Source of the DNA: Batillaria attramentaria
Taxonomy: Eukaryota > Mollusca > Gastropoda > Batillariidae
Assembly (NCBI GenBank): GCA_018292915.2
Contig: JACVVK020000033.1
Location: 754,501-818,500, forward strand
Direction: 5' to 3'
Length of the DNA: 64,000 bases
The notes beneath the pieces were generated by a model. That model was given only the letters and a program-made list of their open reading frames with translations, was not told the origin of the DNA and searched no databases. Below, in pieces: positions 63,791 through 64,000 of this stretch (the first letter of the stretch is position 1; each line of letters opens with the position of its first letter). The translations under genes and the position numbers were made by a program.

Positions 63791-64000
63791 AAGCCTCACC
63801 TATGAAAAACTTAAACTTCACACAAAGCAATACAAATGTGACCCTGCCAATTATGGTGGTTTTAACACTTTCAGTCCTGCCACCGTATCACCTACGGTCT
63901 CGCAGACCCTAACAATAATGTGTGCATGTGACCGACTCTCATACGCTCTGCACAGTGGAAGATTCCCCTATAGGATGGATCCAATACTTCTTGAGAAATA

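Overview
The window is animal genomic DNA. It is intron- and repeat-rich, with dense CA/GA microsatellites, long poly-G/poly-C runs, many tRNA-derived SINEs and RTE-like LINE pieces, and no long protein-coding ORFs apart from one retrotransposon reverse transcriptase. The style of the repeats and the one recognisable gene suggest a lophotrochozoan, most likely a marine gastropod mollusc. That assignment is inference, because nothing in the window names the species.

The single host gene I can support lies on the + strand and encodes an EGF-CFC (Cripto/Cryptic/one-eyed-pinhead family) protein, the class that acts as GPI-anchored co-receptor for Nodal/GDF ligands. Its last three coding exons (61660-61780, 62171-62319, 62712-62932) are clear: a compact six-cysteine EGF module, a six-cysteine CFC module, an acidic tyrosine-rich stem and a hydrophobic GPI-type tail. 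Two short upstream exons (24785-24804 and 27974-28026) have consensus splice sites and compatible phases. They complete a signal peptide whose AQA cleavage site forms across the exon 2/3 junction. The five pieces sum to 564 nt, or 187 residues plus stop. A CpG-rich segment with CCAAT, TATA-like and E-box motifs lies about 250-320 bp upstream of the start codon. In this model intron 2 is about 33.6 kb and holds most of the window's repeats.

Layout. 1-24.4 kb: intergenic, with a 5'-truncated RTE-like LINE (2924-4152, perfect 13-bp target-site duplication), SINEs of several families, a large foldback at 8.1-8.7 kb, a TTAA-flanked palindromic MITE (19078-19200), a 378-bp foldback transposon (20946-21323) and copies of an unclassified ~1-kb repeat (REP-1). 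24.4-28.0 kb: promoter, exon 1, intron 1, exon 2. 28.0-61.7 kb: intron 2, with more SINE-1 copies, an RTE 3' end with a 14-bp duplication (36227-36370), two copies of an ACTC-tailed retroposon, a 14-copy 75-bp minisatellite (46798-47848) and complex tandem arrays at 56.7-59.0 kb. 61.7-64 kb: exons 3-5 and a long 3' UTR.

Many insertions keep intact target-site duplications, and several interrupt older repeats whose uninterrupted relatives are also in the window, so their relative ages can be read directly. No real tRNA, rRNA, CRISPR array or prokaryotic feature was found.
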